Source of the DNA: Bacteroidales bacterium
GTDB lineage: Bacteria; Bacteroidota; Bacteroidia; Bacteroidales; UBA932
NCBI GenBank assembly: GCA_017615435.1
Contig: JAGAAF010000002.1
Location: 1 to 17,041, forward strand
Direction of reading: 5' to 3'
Length of the DNA: 17,041 nt
This document shows, piece after piece, positions 6,995-14,116 of the stretch. Every line of letters begins with the position of its first letter. The stretch's first letter is position 1. Made by a program: the position numbers and the translations under genes. The notes below the pieces were generated by a model. That model searched no databases. It was not told the origin of the DNA and worked only from the letters and a program-made list of their open reading frames with translations.

Positions 6995-8937
6995 TGAAAC
7001 GATTTGCGTTATATGTGGCCGCGTTGGCGCTCTTATGCTCCTGCGGCAATCCTGAGCTGTGGCGCGCGGCGGTGGGGCAGCCGATTATGCCCGTTCGCGG
7101 AGACGTGGGCGCGGTGGTGCTGACCGATTATCTGCCGAACGTGGACACGACGAAGATCCCGGAGCCTGTGCTGAAGCAGGACGGTGGAATCGGCGTGATG
7201 CAGATTGGACCGGTCGCGATTCCGGTGCTGCCGAAACTGCCGGTGGCGCAGGGACTGACGACGGCAGGCCTGGATGACGGTCGCATACTGCTGAAAGCGG
7301 ACCGCGAGTGCGGATACCACGTGTTCGTGCAGAACATTCTGGCCGATCAGGCCTTGCAGGACGGTTCGATCGTGCTGAAGCGTTTGCCCAGGCTGCGCGG
7401 ACGCAGCTATCTGCGCGTGTTCGCGTCGGACGGTGACGTGGTTTTGAACGACCTGCTGATCCCGCTCGAAAACGGTAAGCCTGTGACGTCGGCAGCGTTG
7501 CTGACCAGGCACGACCCGCAGGCGCAGGTGCTGTACAGCGTTCTGGTAGACCGCTTCTACGATGGGAATCCCGCTAACGACGCGCCGTTGAACAGGCCGG
7601 ACGTGGATCCGAGGGTGGATTATCAGGGCGGCGATCTCAAAGGCATTACGCTGAAAATCGAAGAGGGATTTTTCGACACTTTGGGTGTGAACACGATTTG
7701 GATATCGCCGATTACGCAGAACCCGACGGACGCGTGGGGGCAGTATCCGGACCCGAAGACGAAGTTCTCCGGCTACCACGGCTACTGGCCGATTTTCAAT
7801 ACGAAGATCGACAGCCGTATGGGCACGGACGAGGAGCTGCGGGAACTGCTGCGGACTGCGCACGAGCACGATATAAACGTAATCCTGGATTATGTGGCGA
7901 ACCATATGCATATCAATTCGCCCACGCTGCAGAAGCACCCGGACTGGGTGACGGATAGCCTGCTGCCGGACGGTAGGCGTAACTTTGAACTTTGGAACGA
8001 GGCGCGCCTGACGACTTGGTTCGACAAGCATATCCCCACGCTCGACCTGGAGCGCGAGGATGTCTGCGAGGCGATGACGGACACTGCACTGTACTGGGTC
8101 GAGAACTACGATTTCGACGGTTACAGGCACGACGCCTGCAAACATATTCCGCTGAACTATTGGCGTATGTTTACCCGTAAGATGAAGACGCGCTTCCCCG
8201 ACCGCCCGCTGTGGATGATAGGGGAGACGTACGGCGACAACGAACTGGTCGGCTCGTATGTGAAAACAGGAATGCTGGACGCTCAGTTCGATTTCGGAGT
8301 GTATCACACGATGACCGGTGTGCTCGGGCAGGAAGGCGGGTCGATGAGATGGGTTGCCAGCACGGTCGACGAGTCGCTCGCGTGCTTCGGGGCGCACCAC
8401 ACGATGGGCAATATCTCCGGCAACCACGATAAGACAAGGTTTATCTCGCTTGCCGGCGGCGCAGTCCGCTGGGACGAGGATGGAAAGGATGCAGGGTGGC
8501 ACAGGTCAATTGGCGTGACTGCTTCTCCGGATCCCGTTCGCGAGAAGGTTGCTTTCAAGAAGGCCCTGCTGCTGGAGGTGCTGAACCTCACGATCCCCGG
8601 CGTGCCGTGCATCTACCAGGGCGACGAATACGGCCAGCCCGGCGGCAACGACCCGGACAACCGCAGGATGATGAGATTTGGAGGGCTGACCGCGAACGAG
8701 CAGTGGATGAGGGGCGAGGTCTCCAAACTGATTGCGTTGAGGCGCTCTTCGATGCCGCTCCTGTATGGAGATTACCGCCTGCTGTATGTTGACGACAGCG
8801 CGATGGTGTACGAGCGGTCGTATCTGGGAGATCGCGTGGTCGTGGGACTGAATAACGGTAGCGCGCCCGCGCACTTGGATGCCGGCGGCGTCTTGATAGA
8901 CATTGAACCTTACGGATATACGATATGTTCACTTTGA
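6994..8937 (+). CDS. GH13 alpha-amylase-family lipoprotein
   Basis: The 647-aa protein has a lipoprotein-type N-terminus (hydrophobic 4-14, then C-S-C with Cys 15 or 17). Residues about 30-165 form an N-terminal beta-rich region. The GH13 (beta/alpha)8 barrel starts near 178 (VLYSVLVDRFYDG). The conserved regions are DYVANH at 299-304, GYRHDACKHI with nucleophile D380, IGETYGD with acid/base E411, and SGNHDKTR with transition-state D479. A short C-terminal beta domain follows, ending at 647. This layout resembles neopullulanase/SusG-like enzymes that hydrolyse alpha-1,4-glucans at the envelope. The start overlaps the ugd stop by one base and the end overlaps sodB by 13 nt. No SusC/SusD genes are adjacent, so its glycan target is open. 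Confidence 0.92.
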   Translation: MKRFALYVAALALLCSCGNPELWRAAVGQPIMPVRGDVGAVVLTDYLPNVDTTKIPEPVLKQDGGIGVMQIGPVAIPVLPKLPVAQGLTTAGLDDGRILLKADRECGYHVFVQNILADQALQDGSIVLKRLPRLRGRSYLRVFASDGDVVLNDLLIPLENGKPVTSAALLTRHDPQAQVLYSVLVDRFYDGNPANDAPLNRPDVDPRVDYQGGDLKGITLKIEEGFFDTLGVNTIWISPITQNPTDAWGQYPDPKTKFSGYHGYWPIFNTKIDSRMGTDEELRELLRTAHEHDINVILDYVANHMHINSPTLQKHPDWVTDSLLPDGRRNFELWNEARLTTWFDKHIPTLDLEREDVCEAMTDTALYWVENYDFDGYRHDACKHIPLNYWRMFTRKMKTRFPDRPLWMIGETYGDNELVGSYVKTGMLDAQFDFGVYHTMTGVLGQEGGSMRWVASTVDESLACFGAHHTMGNISGNHDKTRFISLAGGAVRWDEDGKDAGWHRSIGVTASPDPVREKVAFKKALLLEVLNLTIPGVPCIYQGDEYGQPGGNDPDNRRMMRFGGLTANEQWMRGEVSKLIALRRSSMPLLYGDYRLLYVDDSAMVYERSYLGDRVVVGLNNGSAPAHLDAGGVLIDIEPYGYTICSL

Positions 8938-9503
8938 TGCAATTACCCTACGCGCTGGATGCGCTTGAACCGGTGATTTCAAAGCAGACGCTGGAATTTC
9001 ACCACGGCAAGCACCTGCAGGCCTATGTCGATAATCTGAACAAGCTGCTCCCGGGGAGCGGGCTGGAGGGGCTGTCGCTGGAGGAGATTGTAGCTCGCGC
9101 TGAAGGCGGGCTGTTCAACAACGCTGGACAGGTCCTGAACCACGAAATGTACTTCGAGCAGTTCTCGCCTCTGCCGGTCAGAAAGGCTCCGTCGGGCGAT
9201 TTCCTCGAGGCGATCAAGAAGCAGTGGGTGACCTTGGATGCGTTTATGCTGGAGTTCGAGATGGCCGGCGCATCGGTATTCGGCTCCGGATGGGTCTGGC
9301 TCCAGGCGGATGCTGATGGTGAACTGTCCATTGGTAAATACGTCGGTGCCGACAACCCGGTGGCGCACGGACTGAAGCCGCTGCTGACCTTTGATGTTTG
9401 GGAGCACGCGTACTATCTGGACTATCAGAACCGCCGTCCGGAGTACCTCCACAAGTTGTGGGATCTGCTGGATTGGAATGTTGTGCAACAACGATATAGA
9501 TAG
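8925..9503 (+). CDS. sodB: Superoxide dismutase, Fe (or cambialistic Fe/Mn) type
   Basis: The 192-aa cytoplasmic enzyme converts superoxide to oxygen and hydrogen peroxide. Metal ligands by alignment to the family are H26 (LEFHHGKH), H73 (VLNHEMYF), D157 and H161 (DVWEHAYYLDY). Gln at 69 (NNAGQV) is at the position where Fe-SODs carry the active-site glutamine, so Fe or cambialistic use, as known for Bacteroides SOD, is favoured. The start at 8925 gives the usual N-terminal length before LPYALDAL and overlaps the amylase gene by 13 nt. A second ATG at 8937 (TGATG overlap) is an alternative. It appears to be the last gene of the ugd-GH13-sodB run. I see no terminator in the 30 nt that follow. 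Confidence 0.95.
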   Translation: MFTLMQLPYALDALEPVISKQTLEFHHGKHLQAYVDNLNKLLPGSGLEGLSLEEIVARAEGGLFNNAGQVLNHEMYFEQFSPLPVRKAPSGDFLEAIKKQWVTLDAFMLEFEMAGASVFGSGWVWLQADADGELSIGKYVGADNPVAHGLKPLLTFDVWEHAYYLDYQNRRPEYLHKLWDLLDWNVVQQRYR

Positions 9504-9533
9504 TTTTATTATTAACCCTAAATTCTTTAAACA

Positions 9534-10124
9534 ATGAAAGATTTCAAAAACAATGAGCATCACCTAACGGTGGTGAATTTCAAAAATGTGGAAGAAAAGA
9601 TCGCGATTATTCGCGGAGTGGAAGTGATCGCCGATGCTGATGTTGCGGCGCTATATGGTGTGGAGACTCGCGAGGTGAACCAGGCGGTGCAGAACAACAA
9701 GGATAAGTTCCCCGCTGATTATATGTTCGAGCTGAGTAAGAGCGAGTTACACGATTTGAAATCAAAAATTTTGACTTCAAATGTCTCGCCCAACAACCGC
9801 AAACCAACCAAGGTGTTCACGGAGAAAGGGCTCTATATGTTGGCAACTGTTCTAAAAGGAGAGCGTGCCAAAGCGGTGACTTTCGCTATTATAGAGACCT
9901 TTGCGCGAGTCAGAAGTTTGAAGCGCGAATTAATTGCTCTTCACAGCGAGAAAGACAAGGAGAAACAAAAGTCTAAGATTCAGCATTTCGGAGAAGTATT
10001 GACTGATATAGTTATGCCTGACCTGCAGACAACGGAAACTGAATCTACGATAGAGATTAACTTCGTGATAGGAAAGATAAATCACACAGTGAAGAGAGTT
10101 AGGCGAGAGGAAACTGATAAGTAA
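9534..10124 (+). CDS. ORF6N domain-containing protein
   Basis: The 196-aa protein carries an N-terminal ORF6N-type domain (about residues 20-110), recognisable from KIAIIRGVEVIADADVAALYG, TREVNQAVQNNKDKFPADYMFEL and RKPTKVFTEKGLYMLATVLKG. ORF6N and the related KilA-N domains occur in phage and mobile-element proteins, probably as DNA-binding regulators. The C-terminal part (about 120-196) is charged and helical with a Lys/Glu-rich segment. It starts 30 nt after sodB and opens the accessory island; from here composition becomes more AT-rich. Function beyond the domain is unknown. Confidence 0.85.
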   Translation: MKDFKNNEHHLTVVNFKNVEEKIAIIRGVEVIADADVAALYGVETREVNQAVQNNKDKFPADYMFELSKSELHDLKSKILTSNVSPNNRKPTKVFTEKGLYMLATVLKGERAKAVTFAIIETFARVRSLKRELIALHSEKDKEKQKSKIQHFGEVLTDIVMPDLQTTETESTIEINFVIGKINHTVKRVRREETDK

Positions 10125-10235
10125 CAGGGAGTTACGATATTTGCGGCCGAAAATTTCGACCACAAAATAGTAGTCATAATGCTGGGAAGATAATGTGGAT
10201 TAGATAGTGGTACAATCAATAAAGACAAGATAAGT

Positions 10236-10664
10236 ATGGGAGTTTACGAAGATGAAATAGTTCCGGTCAAAATTGCTAGCCTGGCTGAATACATCGCGGG
10301 GAAGAAGAGAATCTCTCTGGATGAAGCCCTGGTGTACATATACCTCAATCCGATGTATAGGGAACTTTATTCCGAGGGCGCGAAATGGTGGTATCTCAGT
10401 TCAGATGCATTATACGATGAGTTTGAACTCAGGAGGAAGGATCGGGCGATGGAGGTTTCTAAGTCGGCATTCGAGTTCTATACTTATACGTTGGAGAAGT
10501 ATGCTTTGGAAAGAGGAATAAGTGGGTTGCATGCTCTTGCATTGTTTAAAGAATATGGAGTCGATGAGTTCCTTCTGAATCACTACGATTTACTGCATAC
10601 GCAAGGAACCGGCTATGTGCTGGATGAAGTGCAACGTTTTATCGATAAGAGAAAGAAGAAATGA
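10236..10664 (+). CDS. DUF3791-like protein (apparent two-domain fusion)
   Basis: The 142-aa protein has two parts. Residues about 14-62 (SLAEYIAGKKRISLDEALVYIYLNPMY... WWYLSSDALYDEFE) resemble small helical proteins usually encoded separately. Residues about 78-138 (FEFYTYTLEKYALERG, GVDEFLLNHYDLLHTQG, YVLDEVQRFI) resemble DUF3791, whose end typically reads YD-LHT-G--Y. Its stop overlaps the DUF3990 gene by 4 nt (ATGA), a gene pair common in gut Bacteroidetes and Firmicutes. The overlap and small helical nature would suit an antitoxin or regulator of the downstream protein, but this is inference. The 111 nt upstream holds only a small palindrome (CGAAAATTTCG, 10148-10158). Confidence 0.7.
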   Translation: MGVYEDEIVPVKIASLAEYIAGKKRISLDEALVYIYLNPMYRELYSEGAKWWYLSSDALYDEFELRRKDRAMEVSKSAFEFYTYTLEKYALERGISGLHALALFKEYGVDEFLLNHYDLLHTQGTGYVLDEVQRFIDKRKKK

Positions 10665-11140
10665 GATTATATCACGGATCAGTAGTAGAAGTAAAAAAGC
10701 CCAGCTTGTGGTATGGTCGTAAAAAGACAGACTTCGGGAAGGGATTCTATACCACTACTCAGCCTGAGCAGGCCGAGAACTGGACTAAGATTAAGCAGGA
10801 TCGTACGAAGGCACCGAAGAGGATTGTGTCGGTGTACGAGATTGACGACGCTGTGCTCACCAACCCGAATCTGAAGATTCGCGAATTCCACGGCGTAGAC
10901 GAAGCATGGCTCAACTTCGTGGTTGACAGCCGTAAAGGCATTAAGCACGATTACGACCTGGTCTTTGGCCCTGTCGCTAACGACAAAGTCTTTACTACGG
11001 TGAACCTCTACGAGAGCGGTGTCCTCAATGCACAAGCAGCTATCGCCCAGTTAAAGGCATACAAGACCTATGACCAATTGTCGTTCCACACAAGGCGTGT
11101 GATTAGGAAGTTGAGGTTTATAGAGAGTTATGATGTTTGA
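10661..11140 (+). CDS. DUF3990 domain protein (ADP-ribosyltransferase-like)
   Basis: The 159-aa product begins MRLYHGSVVEVKKPSL and continues with TDFGKGFYTTTQPEQAENW, the signature of DUF3990. YHGS followed by DFG-GFY-T recalls the H-Y pattern of the ADP-ribosyltransferase fold (NAD-binding strand, then a Y-containing helix). Later, DYDLVFGPVANDKVF and the C-terminal QLSFHT stretch are also family-typical. Catalytic activity is not proven from sequence; NAD-dependent modification of a nucleic acid or protein is inferred from fold membership. It is coupled to the DUF3791-like gene by an ATGA overlap, making a compact two-gene module. Confidence 0.75.
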   Translation: MRLYHGSVVEVKKPSLWYGRKKTDFGKGFYTTTQPEQAENWTKIKQDRTKAPKRIVSVYEIDDAVLTNPNLKIREFHGVDEAWLNFVVDSRKGIKHDYDLVFGPVANDKVFTTVNLYESGVLNAQAAIAQLKAYKTYDQLSFHTRRVIRKLRFIESYDV

Positions 11141-11166
11141 ATATTGATTGTCTCACAAGTTGTAGA

Positions 11167-12270
11167 ATGATAATATATTCTGTAAAACATCATAAAAATA
11201 GGCGTGTTAAAAGCAGACATGACTTAAAGTCGAAACGTTTAAAAATCAGACACGTTAAAGTCGTTAAAGCACGTAATCGCTTCTATGCATCATTAGCCGA
11301 ATGGCGAGTTCGAGAAATTAAGCAGATGAAGCAACATTTTTGGGATTATGAAGAGATACGTGCACCTAAAAGATTGTCACTAATTGAAAATCCGGAGGAG
11401 GTACTCAAATTCATTTCTTTATTAACAATCGCATATGAGAAACGGAAAAAAGTATATGTCCATTTAAGGGATGTCAACTATATGACTAATGATGCTCTTG
11501 TCTTATTGCTGTCAAACGTCGCTCAGTTCAAAGACCGGAGGATTGATTTTAATGGTGATAGACCATTGAATTCGGATGTGGCTAGGCGAATAGAAAAGTC
11601 TGGTTTTTATAAGATTTTATATGCGAAGAAGAAATTATCATCTGATACTGGTGCCATAGATTTAACTAGTTACAGTACAAATTCAATTTTTACTCATGCT
11701 CAAAAAAATGTTGATTCTGAATTAACAGCGTCACTTATTGCATCTAATTCCCATTTCTTATGGGGTCAGGAAAGACGATGTCAAGGCGTTCAACGTGTTT
11801 TTATTGAGTTGATGCAGAACACTAATAATCACGCATCTCATACTGTCGGAGGTAAATATTGGTGGATCAGTGTTAGTAAAAAAGAGAATCCTAAAACCAT
11901 CTGTTTCTCATTTATTGATTATGGAATGGGAGTTTTTAAGAGTCTTTCGAATAAACAACCAGGGAACAAATTTTACGGCTGGGCAGATAAGATAAGAGCT
12001 TTTATTAATCCAGATAGTCATTCTTCTGTTCTTGAGTCATTACTATCAGGCAAGTTCCATAGCACTGTAACTAATAACTATTTTAGAGGAAAAGGTTTGC
12101 CCGGGATTTATAGAGAATATCAAAAAGGTTCAATTAGAAATCTCATAGTGGTAACAAATGATGCTTATGCAGATACTCAAAACAATATTTATAAGCCATT
12201 ATCTTCGCAGTTAGATGGCACGTTTGTTTATTTTGAGGTTGATAGTAATTGTAGAAATTGTGTAGCATAA
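11167..12270 (+). CDS. GHKL (Bergerat-fold) ATPase with STAS-like N-terminal region
   Basis: With the ATG at 11167 the protein is 367 aa; a TTG at 11137 would add ten residues but overlaps the previous gene. Residues 7-60 are strongly basic. About 70-148 (RLSLIENPEEVLKFI, KVYVHLRDVNYMTNDALVLLLS) look like a STAS-type domain. The C-terminal half carries GHKL ATPase motifs: the N-box E214-LMQ-N218, G1 D251-YGMG, G2 GKGLPG (308-313), and a final strand GTFVYFEVD. The combination recalls anti-sigma-factor kinases of partner-switching systems. It is followed after 1 nt by a DUF4325 STAS-like protein, its likely partner. The gene is much more AT-rich than the flanking core genes, suggesting transfer. 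Biological role unknown; I know of no characterised system with this three-gene layout. Confidence 0.8.
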   Translation: MIIYSVKHHKNRRVKSRHDLKSKRLKIRHVKVVKARNRFYASLAEWRVREIKQMKQHFWDYEEIRAPKRLSLIENPEEVLKFISLLTIAYEKRKKVYVHLRDVNYMTNDALVLLLSNVAQFKDRRIDFNGDRPLNSDVARRIEKSGFYKILYAKKKLSSDTGAIDLTSYSTNSIFTHAQKNVDSELTASLIASNSHFLWGQERRCQGVQRVFIELMQNTNNHASHTVGGKYWWISVSKKENPKTICFSFIDYGMGVFKSLSNKQPGNKFYGWADKIRAFINPDSHSSVLESLLSGKFHSTVTNNYFRGKGLPGIYREYQKGSIRNLIVVTNDAYADTQNNIYKPLSSQLDGTFVYFEVDSNCRNCVA

Positions 12271-12271
12271 T

Positions 12272-12610
12272 ATGGATAATTTATTTTTTAAAGTTGCAAC
12301 TCAGTTCTCTCGTACTCCTTCTGCAAGGAATATGAATGAGGGGAAAGCACCCGGAGAGGATTTAAGAGCCCTCCTTTTGCCTTTAGTAAAACAAGCCATT
12401 AGTTCTGGACAGAAGTTGATTGTTGATTTGGATGGTACTGCTGGCTACGGAACATCGTTTTTAGAAGAAGTGTTTGGAGGTCTAGTAAGAGTGGAGAAAA
12501 TTGACGCAGCAGATCTTAAAAAGCATCTCGGTCTAATTTCCTTGGAAGAACCGGATTTAATAGAAGAGATATGGTATGATATAGATGATGCACAAAGCCA
12601 TGAAAATTAA
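12272..12610 (+). CDS. DUF4325 STAS-like protein
   Basis: The 112-aa protein shows the DUF4325 pattern: FSRTPSARN near the N-terminus, PGEDLR at 27-32, a hydrophobic strand KLIVDLDGTAGYGTSFLEEVFGGLVR at 48-73 with the D-L-D-G and SFLEE signature, and an acidic tail. DUF4325 is a STAS-like fold related to anti-sigma-factor antagonists. It starts one base after the GHKL ATPase stop, so the two are almost certainly co-translated, and a regulated kinase-substrate or ATPase-cofactor pair is a reasonable inference. It overlaps the following membrane-protein gene. Confidence 0.82.
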   Translation: MDNLFFKVATQFSRTPSARNMNEGKAPGEDLRALLLPLVKQAISSGQKLIVDLDGTAGYGTSFLEEVFGGLVRVEKIDAADLKKHLGLISLEEPDLIEEIWYDIDDAQSHEN

Positions 12611-13187
12611 AAGCAAATATGCAGTTCTTTTAATATGTTTCGCTTTGGGCTGGATTGTCGGTCTTGTAGTAAAAGATCTTAATTGGTTCCAATATGACTC
12701 ATCTTTTAATCTTTTTGAACTATTATATTGTGTTATCACAGCATTGGTCGCTTTCTACCTTACAGGAGTGATTGAAGATTCAATTCAAAAAGGCCGCGCT
12801 CAAAAAGATATATTGATTGGTAAGTATAACGAACTTGATGCTGCTATAAAAGATGTCCTTGAATCTATTATGTATAAGAATGACCATTACGAGGTCTCAA
12901 ATTATATCATCAATCTTAAGATTAAGACGATTGCTACTCTGTCCAAGCAATGTGAAGATGTATTGAAACGTTTATATCCCAATTTAGTCGAAGATAATGC
13001 CTTCTCTAAGATTTCTTCTCGAACAATCTCCAGGTATTGTACAAAACTCAGTAATGGTGACGAAGATATAAAATTGATTAAGAATAAGTGGGAGTATTCT
13101 AACGGGAGATATTGTGAAATAGAGAAAGAGATATGGAGTTGCAGAGAGAAGTGTCTCAACAATATTCTGCTAATTAATCAGCAGTAG
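12585..13187 (+). CDS. Two-TM membrane protein with helical cytoplasmic domain
   Basis: A protein of about 200 aa with two membrane segments (around residues 12-29 and 44-62), then a long helical, charged C-terminal domain (about 70-200) containing three Cys in its second half. There are three candidate starts in frame, at 12585, 12588 and 12600. All overlap the end of the DUF4325 gene (11-26 nt), so it is the third gene of the cassette. I do not recognise the family. Its two-TM-plus-cytoplasmic-helical layout is typical of membrane effectors or sensors, which fits a signalling cassette, but this is inference. Confidence 0.75.
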   Translation: MMHKAMKIKSKYAVLLICFALGWIVGLVVKDLNWFQYDSSFNLFELLYCVITALVAFYLTGVIEDSIQKGRAQKDILIGKYNELDAAIKDVLESIMYKNDHYEVSNYIINLKIKTIATLSKQCEDVLKRLYPNLVEDNAFSKISSRTISRYCTKLSNGDEDIKLIKNKWEYSNGRYCEIEKEIWSCREKCLNNILLINQQ

Positions 13188-13480
13188 CGCGAATTGCAGT
13201 GGATGTGTTTATTTCTGCTAGTTGATATCCATAAAGTTCCGGTTTGCCCACTGGCCTCTCGTAATACAAAAGATTCAAAACAGTCGGCCTGCCTGAGTTA
13301 GATTATTATTATTAGAAGAAAGAATGCTAGTGTCAGGAACACATTCGGAGGTATCAATCTGTTCCCGCGGGCTAAGGGATTCCAGAATAATTCTGGCGAG
13401 CGGGAGACGAGCGTGGGCATTACTGGCAAGTGAGACGTGAAGAGGGAGACGTGGCCGGACGTAGTGAATGCCCATGGTGA
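13188..13480 (+). other. Gene-less stretch after the GHKL cassette
   Basis: No convincing open frame on either strand. It marks the switch from AT-rich cassette DNA to GC-rich decayed DNA. It contains an ATT-repeat run near 13302-13314, a CCCGCGGG palindrome at 13364-13371 and the longer palindrome listed separately. There is no T-tailed hairpin immediately after the cassette. Confidence 0.5.
13382..13396. repeat. Near-perfect palindrome CCAGAATAATTCTGG
   Basis: Two 7-nt arms (CCAGAAT / ATTCTGG) with a single central A. It may be an operator, a recombination-site remnant or chance. No adjacent intact gene reveals its use. Confidence 0.45.
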
Positions 13481-13713
13481 GACGACGGCATCGGTAGCTG
13501 CAGCCCCGACAGCGTGCTACCGGCAGATGACACCCATTTCACGGAAGCCTTGAGGGCGAGCTTGACAAAAGAACGGTGCAAGATGAGCACGAACCGCTGA
13601 GCGGCGATAGTCGCCAGCGCGTGTAGAGCCACTGCCGCTGCCTGGACTATCGCGGCACCGCCCAGCTCCGTCAGCAGGTGGAGGAGGCCATAGAGGCACT
13701 CATTATTCATTGA
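13481..13713 (+). pseudogene. Decayed small gene (frameshift and internal stop)
   Basis: Frame A is open from 13481 to a TGA at 13598, with protein-like residues (PADDTHFTEALRASLTKER). The next part reads well in another frame from 13603 (GDSRQRV), is broken by TAG at 13624, and continues 28 residues (LDYRGTAQLRQQVEEAIEALIIH) to TGA at 13711. The helical, charged character of both fragments suggests one ancestral gene broken by a frameshift near 13600 and a stop. I do not know its family. The overlapping minus-strand open frame has low-complexity shadow composition and is rejected. Confidence 0.4.
13594..13617. repeat. Imperfect 24-bp direct repeat, copy 1
   Basis: Matches copy 2 at 14251-14274 at 21 of 24 positions. 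Both contain the palindromic core GCGGCGATAG(T/C)CGC. This copy sits at the presumed frameshift of the decayed gene. The two copies lie 657 nt apart and bracket the second decayed gene. Confidence 0.5.
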
Positions 13714-13728
13714 CCTTACATACAGCTT

Positions 13729-14013
13729 ATGCACCCTAACAATACGATACAGACCAATTATACCGATGCCCAGCTCCGCGTGCTGGTAGAGGAGTACATC
13801 ATCCAGCAGCCCCGTGCCGTGACCCTTCAAGGCGCGTGTGGTTACGTGCTTTATTGGGCCATGGAAGACGGCCGCACCACCGCCCCGGGCCCTTACCAGA
13901 GCCATTAGCTGAGCCCAGCCGACTGCCAGCGTGTGAGCCGTGTGTTGACGGCCATTGCCGAAGAGGGGAGGATAATGGCCGATGGGGAGGGGTATAGGAA
14001 GGTGATGAACTAG
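13729..14013 (+). pseudogene. Small gene interrupted by an in-frame TAG
   Basis: From ATG 13729 the frame codes 59 residues (containing YTDAQLRVLVEEYIIQQP and CGYVLYWAMEDGRT) to TAG at 13906. It then continues without shift for 34 more coherent residues (LSPADCQRVSRVLTAIAEEG, then GEGYRKVMN) to a TAG at 14011. Read through, this is a 94-residue protein whose end resembles a winged-helix wing (Arg-Ile, then Gly-rich turn). A single nonsense mutation or an assembly error would explain it; programmed read-through is possible but unsupported. It follows the other decayed fragment in the same frame, separated only by TGA and five codons. Confidence 0.5.
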
Positions 14014-14116
14014 GATTACGGATAGGGAGTGACAACCGATATTAGTCGAAAATGCGAGCCGCAAGGTTCGGAGTGGTAACGTAGATGGTTCGTAGATGAG
14101 ACGGCGAAGAACGCTT

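Noticed and set aside
7033..8502. 489-codon minus-strand open frame within the GH13 gene
   Set aside because: Antisense shadow; Arg/His/Val-rich translation opposite a gene with all GH13 motifs intact.
10148..10158. CGAAAATTTCG palindrome before the DUF3791-like gene as a terminator or operator
   Set aside because: Arms of only five bases and no T-tract; too short to support a call.
13420..14064. 214-codon open frame on the minus strand in the decayed region
   Set aside because: Its product is rich in His, Leu, Ala and Ser without domain signs, and it is the shadow of plus-strand frames whose translations look more like real protein.
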